A stretch of 64,000 nucleotides of DNA from Crenothrix sp. D3 (GTDB lineage Bacteria > Pseudomonadota > Gammaproteobacteria > Methylococcales > Methylomonadaceae), in the NCBI GenBank assembly GCA_002134785.1, contig MBQZ01000010.1, forward strand, positions 1 through 64,000, given 5' to 3'. Below are positions 61,107 to 64,000 of this stretch, piece by piece. A program made the translations under genes and the position numbers. The notes under the pieces were generated by a model. It saw only the letters and a list, made by a program, of their open reading frames with translations, did no database searches and had not been told where the DNA came from. The first letter of the stretch is position 1, and every line of letters starts with the position of its first letter.

Positions 61107-61892
61107 ATGTCTCACATAGCACGCAAGCGTTTTGGGCAGAATTTTCTGCATGACCACCGCATTATTGACAGCATGATTGCCAGTATCGAATCTAAACCCA
61201 ATGAACATTGGGTGGAAATTGGGCCGGGGCAGGGCGCGTTGACTGAACCGTTACTTAAACAAGGTGTGCGCCTTGAAGTAGTGGAACTGGATAGGGATTT
61301 AGTGGTGTTGTTGCAAGATAAATTCAAGCACTATGAAAATTTACATATTCACAGTGCCGATGCCTTGCGCTTTGATTTTTCGGCATTGGCAACAGAGGGT
61401 AAATTGCGGATTATCGGTAATTTACCGTATAACATTTCTACACCGTTGATGTTTCATATTCTGGCGAATTCCGCCTGTATTGAAGATATGTTTTTTATGT
61501 TGCAAAAAGAGGTGGTAGAGCGCATTTGCGCTGAACCTAACAGTAAAAAATACGGGCGGTTGAGTGTGATGATGCAATATTATTGTGCCACCGAATGGTT
61601 ATTTGATGTGCCGCCTGAAAGTTTTGATCCTGTGCCTAAGGTGATGTCGGCGATTGTGCGTTTAGTGCCACATACTCAGCCGCCTGTGCAAGTCGATAGT
61701 CTGGCGAATTTGAATACCGTGGTGACAACTGCGTTTTCACAGCGACGTAAAACCTTGCGTAATTCATTGAAAAAACTGATTGATGAACAAACGATGAGAG
61801 ACCTAGGGATTGATCCTGTTTTAAGAGCGGAGAATATTTCGTTAAGTGATTTTGCTAAGTTGAGTAATGCGTTCGTGCCTGCGACAAGTTGA
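61107..61892 (+). CDS. rsmA: RsmA/KsgA, 16S rRNA dimethyladenosine methyltransferase
   Basis: The 261 residues hold RFGQNFLHDHRIIDSMI, the SAM-binding VEIGPGQGALTEPLLKQG, IGNLPYNISTPLMFHIL and FSQRRKTLRNSLKKLI. It methylates two adenosines near the 3' end of 16S rRNA. The 3' end overlaps the upstream part of the tandem sRNA unit: its last codons are part of the sequence repeated at 62070. Confidence 0.97.
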   Translation: MSHIARKRFGQNFLHDHRIIDSMIASIESKPNEHWVEIGPGQGALTEPLLKQGVRLEVVELDRDLVVLLQDKFKHYENLHIHSADALRFDFSALATEGKLRIIGNLPYNISTPLMFHILANSACIEDMFFMLQKEVVERICAEPNSKKYGRLSVMMQYYCATEWLFDVPPESFDPVPKVMSAIVRLVPHTQPPVQVDSLANLNTVVTTAFSQRRKTLRNSLKKLIDEQTMRDLGIDPVLRAENISLSDFAKLSNAFVPATS

Positions 61893-62040
61893 CACGCGGC
61901 GATTTGCCACATTTCTTTCTTCATAAGGAATCGCTAAGATACGCCAACTCTTGAGATGCAGTCTTCCTCCTCGGAAAGTCAGAGTTTTATATCCTTCCTC
62001 TTATAATGCGACCACTATTTTATTGGTCGCATTTTTTTTG
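61878..62040. repeat. Tandem unit 1 (sRNA upstream element plus sRNA)
   Basis: Repeated with changes at 62070-62228. Both units begin with CCTGCGACAA and CACGCGGCGATTTGCCACAT, then an A/T-rich stretch with a -10-like TAAGAT/TAATAT, then the RNA body and a terminator. Unit 1 starts inside the last codons of rsmA. Confidence 0.8.
61944..62039 (+). ncRNA. Predicted small RNA 1 with UCCUC loop
   Basis: About 95 bases. CCAACTCTTGAGATGCA is followed by a small stem TTCC-UCCUC-GGAA that exposes an anti-Shine-Dalgarno UCCUC, then a U-rich part (GTTTTATATCCTTC) and a strong terminator (AATGCGACCA pairs with TGGTCGCATT, then a run of T). A -10-like TAAGAT precedes it. No ORF is present. Inferred from structure and from duplication. 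Confidence 0.65.
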
Positions 62041-62069
62041 TCCGCTATTTTTAAATCCCATACTATTTA

Positions 62070-62228
62070 CCTGCGACAATCTGTCACGCGGCGATTTGCC
62101 ACATTCCATTAGTCATTAAAAATCAGTAATATAATACCAACTCTTGAGATGCAAACTTCCTCCTCGGAAAATCAGGGTTTTATATCCTTCTCTTAATGCG
62201 ACCCGTTATACGGTTCGCATTTTTTTTG
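62070..62228. repeat. Tandem unit 2 (sRNA upstream element plus sRNA)
   Basis: Second copy of 61878-62040, with the same CACGCGGCGATTTGCCACAT box and RNA body but a different loop and arm tip in the terminator. Confidence 0.8.
62138..62228 (+). ncRNA. Predicted small RNA 2 with UCCUC loop
   Basis: Sibling of the first RNA: CCAACTCTTGAGATGCA, TTCC-UCCUC-GGAA, GTTTTATATCCTTC, and a terminator (AATGCGACCCG with CGGTTCGCATT, one mismatch) followed by a T-run. The terminator arm tip and loop changed while the lower stem stayed paired, which supports an RNA role. It ends 12 bases before the convergent asparaginase stop. Confidence 0.65.
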
Positions 62229-62240
62229 CCTACTGCTTTC

Positions 62241-63257
62241 TCAACTATGTTCATCGGCAACTGTCATGTTCATAAAATCTATAATATGCGGCACGTTATT
62301 AAAATTACCATAAGCCAATAGTAGCTTGACAAAAGCGGCTTCAATTGACAAATTCCATAGCATTATCGCGCCGTGTTCTATTAATTCCCGCGTACTTTGA
62401 TAGGCGTTTTCAGAATGAATCGCAGGGGCGAGATAAACACGGATATTTTCTGCGTTACACCGTTCAATAAAGGCGACCAATGAATGTGGTTCGCCCCATT
62501 GGGTCGTCGCACAGGCGGTGCCTGAATGATATAAATCATGTAATACGGCATCAACAGATTGCAGATCAACATTTGAGTAATTCAAACTGGGATAGGGTTT
62601 TATCATCAGTATCCGTGAAGAAAACTGGGCTTTTAAGGGAGTAGTCGATTTACGCGCCGTTTTTTGTGTGGGATTGCAAACCGTAAAGCGTCCATTTTCA
62701 AACTGCATAAACGCTTTATTCTGCACACTGAAAAAATCAGAACTGATTTGTAATGAACAAGTTAAGCGTGTTCCTTGATGGACTTGCATGGTTTGTTGGC
62801 TATTGCGATAAGGTACAAACACCCCAGCGGGTTGATGTTGGCGTATAAATTCCACTGCACAGCTAAAATTACTCACCCCATTAGCCCGCTCATCGTTTAA
62901 TGGATAATCACTAGATACTAGCAGCATCGGTATTGTTAGCGCGTGAAAATAAAAACTCAAGGCACAGGCCGTATAAGCCAGCGTATCTGTGCCATGAGTG
63001 ATGATAATGCCATCGTAGTTTTCCACTGTTTCGGCTTCAATCGCGCTGATTAACGTTTGCCACGCAGGCGGTGCGAGATTTTCACTGAGTAATTGCAGCG
63101 GCTGAATGCAGTGAAAATGCAGGTCTTCAGGGTGTGCATCGTGTTGCTGGAACAGGTGCAATAATTGATAGCGAGCTGCGTCACTGGTATCAATTGTCCC
63201 TGCATTAACGGTCGAACCAATCGTCCCGCCTGTAAAAACTACCAAGATGTTTTGCAT
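62241..63257 (-). CDS. Asparaginase-family amidohydrolase
   Basis: The 338 residues have both active-site threonine motifs: VVFTGGTIGST near the N-terminus and IIITHGTDTLAYTA around residue 86. It looks like a cytoplasmic type I asparaginase or a related amidase: no signal peptide is visible. The C-terminal part (LYHSGTACATTQWG) is family-like. Convergent with the sRNA pair. Confidence 0.88.
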   Translation of the reverse strand: MQNILVVFTGGTIGSTVNAGTIDTSDAARYQLLHLFQQHDAHPEDLHFHCIQPLQLLSENLAPPAWQTLISAIEAETVENYDGIIITHGTDTLAYTACALSFYFHALTIPMLLVSSDYPLNDERANGVSNFSCAVEFIRQHQPAGVFVPYRNSQQTMQVHQGTRLTCSLQISSDFFSVQNKAFMQFENGRFTVCNPTQKTARKSTTPLKAQFSSRILMIKPYPSLNYSNVDLQSVDAVLHDLYHSGTACATTQWGEPHSLVAFIERCNAENIRVYLAPAIHSENAYQSTRELIEHGAIMLWNLSIEAAFVKLLLAYGNFNNVPHIIDFMNMTVADEHS

Positions 63258-63351
63258 TGTACTTACCGTTTTTATGCTAAAAGAGGAGGCGCGAATTTAT
63301 TTTCGCCTACTGTAGTATGATGCTTAGTTTAACTAAAACCCTCACCTTAAC

Positions 63352-63849
63352 ATGAAAATATCCTTGATTGTCGCGATGGCAAGTAATCGAGTTATTGGCG
63401 ATAACGGTCTTATGCCGTGGCATTTATCAGCCGATTTAAAGAAATTTAGACACATAACCACAGGTTTTCCTATTGTTATGGGCAGAAAAACCTATCAATC
63501 CATCGGTAGACCCTTACCCAATCGCACCAATATTATTATCAGTCGTGATACGGATTACCAGCAAGACGGCTGTTTAGTTTTTAATGACTTGGATGGCGCG
63601 TTAAAGCACGCGTGCCAACTTGCTGACGAAGTATTCATTATTGGTGGCGCGACGCTTTATGAAGCTCTGTTACCCGTCGCTGATAGGCTTTATATTACTG
63701 AAATTAAGCAAGATTTTGCAGGCGATACGCTGTTTCCCACTTATGACAAATCTGCTTGGACAGAAGTGACACGCGAAGACATTGATAACGACCCCAGTGT
63801 TGAATTTGATTACAGTTTTTTACAGTTAGCCAGAAATGTTGATGTGTAG
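63352..63849 (+). CDS. folA: FolA, dihydrofolate reductase
   Basis: The 165 residues hold ISLIVAMASNRVIGDNGLMP, WHLSADLKKFRHITTGFPIV and MGRKTYQSIGRPLPNRTNII, followed by FIIGGATLYEALLPVADRLY. This is the usual chromosomal DHFR. A short spacer with no clear ribosome site precedes ATG 63352. Confidence 0.97.
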   Translation: MKISLIVAMASNRVIGDNGLMPWHLSADLKKFRHITTGFPIVMGRKTYQSIGRPLPNRTNIIISRDTDYQQDGCLVFNDLDGALKHACQLADEVFIIGGATLYEALLPVADRLYITEIKQDFAGDTLFPTYDKSAWTEVTREDIDNDPSVEFDYSFLQLARNVDV

Positions 63850-63943
63850 TGTGGCAAAACTAACAAAAAACGCTTAAAAACAGTTAAAATGTACGGACAC
63901 ACGACAATCCTGCAATAAAGCAACAAGAAGCTTGGTAGCTATC

Positions 63944-64000
63944 ATGCAAACACACTATAAGACGGATGATTTGAGAATTTGTGGCACTAAAGAAGTCATT
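63944..64000 (+). CDS. Probable DAHP synthase, first 19 codons (runs off the right edge)
   Basis: Reads MQTHYKTDDLRICGTKEVI, like the start of class I 3-deoxy-7-phosphoheptulonate synthases (TDDLRI followed by KEVI). Too short for certainty. Confidence 0.55.
   Translation, partial: MQTHYKTDDLRICGTKEVI

Overview
The window is a large, nearly complete nitrogen-fixation (nif) island from a gammaproteobacterium with moderate GC. The nifL-nifA pair, an Azotobacter-like gene set (iscA-nifUSV-cysE-nifWZM-clpX, a nif-type rnf complex, both Shethna [2Fe-2S] proteins, an LRV Fe-S protein) and the flanking housekeeping genes (rsmA, pdxA, folA, creD) fit Gammaproteobacteria. The ROCO gene and the many short palindromic intergenic repeats suggest a Thiotrichales/Beggiatoaceae- or Methylococcales-like lineage, but that placement is an inference and is not proven here.

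Layout. 1-3.6 kb is insertion-sequence wreckage: an IS1182-type transposase running off the left edge, an IS4-type fragment, and a Tn3-family remnant with 38-bp terminal repeats that holds a broken tnpA and a frameshifted IS1595 transposase. 3.7-7.0 kb is nifLA. 7.1-7.4 kb is a divergent NifZ-like gene. 7.5-16.7 kb is the maturation operon iscA-nifU-nifS-nifV-cysE-(orf)-nifW-nifZ-nifM-clpX-grx/bolA, with two very small genes. 16.8-18.6 kb holds rseC-orf-rnfE-rnfH. 18.8-19.8 kb holds an unknown NifA-type gene and a rhodanese. 20.3-30.6 kb is the structural operon nifHDKT-fdx-nifY-orf-lrv-orf-nif11-SIR2-GNAT-nifF-Rieske. 30.7-33.4 kb is a ROCO gene broken by one in-frame TAA. 33.6-38.5 kb (minus) is nifB-fdxN-nifO-diflavin protein-ferredoxin-FeSII-nifQ. 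39.0-43.7 kb (minus) is rnfABCDG. 43.9-45.0 kb is molbindin and the remains of modC next to an IS110 fragment. 45.0-49.5 kb (minus) is nifN-nifX-DUF269-DUF683-fdxB-FeSI and two less-known genes. 49.6-64 kb is ordinary chromosome (thioesterase, TonB receptor, ArsS, CreD, M23 peptidase, GGDEF sensor, CbiA/CobB, PdxA, RsmA, two tandem small RNAs, asparaginase, DHFR, start of a probable DAHP synthase).

How it works together. NifL/NifA and sigma-54 probably drive the island. I find seven paired sites (TGT-N10-ACA upstream of a TGGCA-type -24/-12 promoter): before nifLA itself, iscA-nifUSV, an unknown gene at 18.8 kb, nifHDK, nifB, rnfA and nifN. NifU/NifS/IscA/Grx-BolA supply Fe-S clusters. NifB, NifN, NifX, NifV and NifQ make FeMo-cofactor. 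Rnf, NifF and several ferredoxins supply electrons, and FeSII is probably an oxygen-protection protein. nifE, modA and modB are not in the window.

Most unusual points. There are two solitary sequences that match the type I-F CRISPR repeat of Yersinia at 26 of 28 positions. One lies just behind nifU next to a spacer-sized segment resembling nifU itself; the other forms the last codons and stop of nifT. A tandem pair of terminator-bearing small RNAs with UCCUC loops lies behind rsmA. A different palindromic repeat sits in every junction of nifH-D-K-T-fdx.
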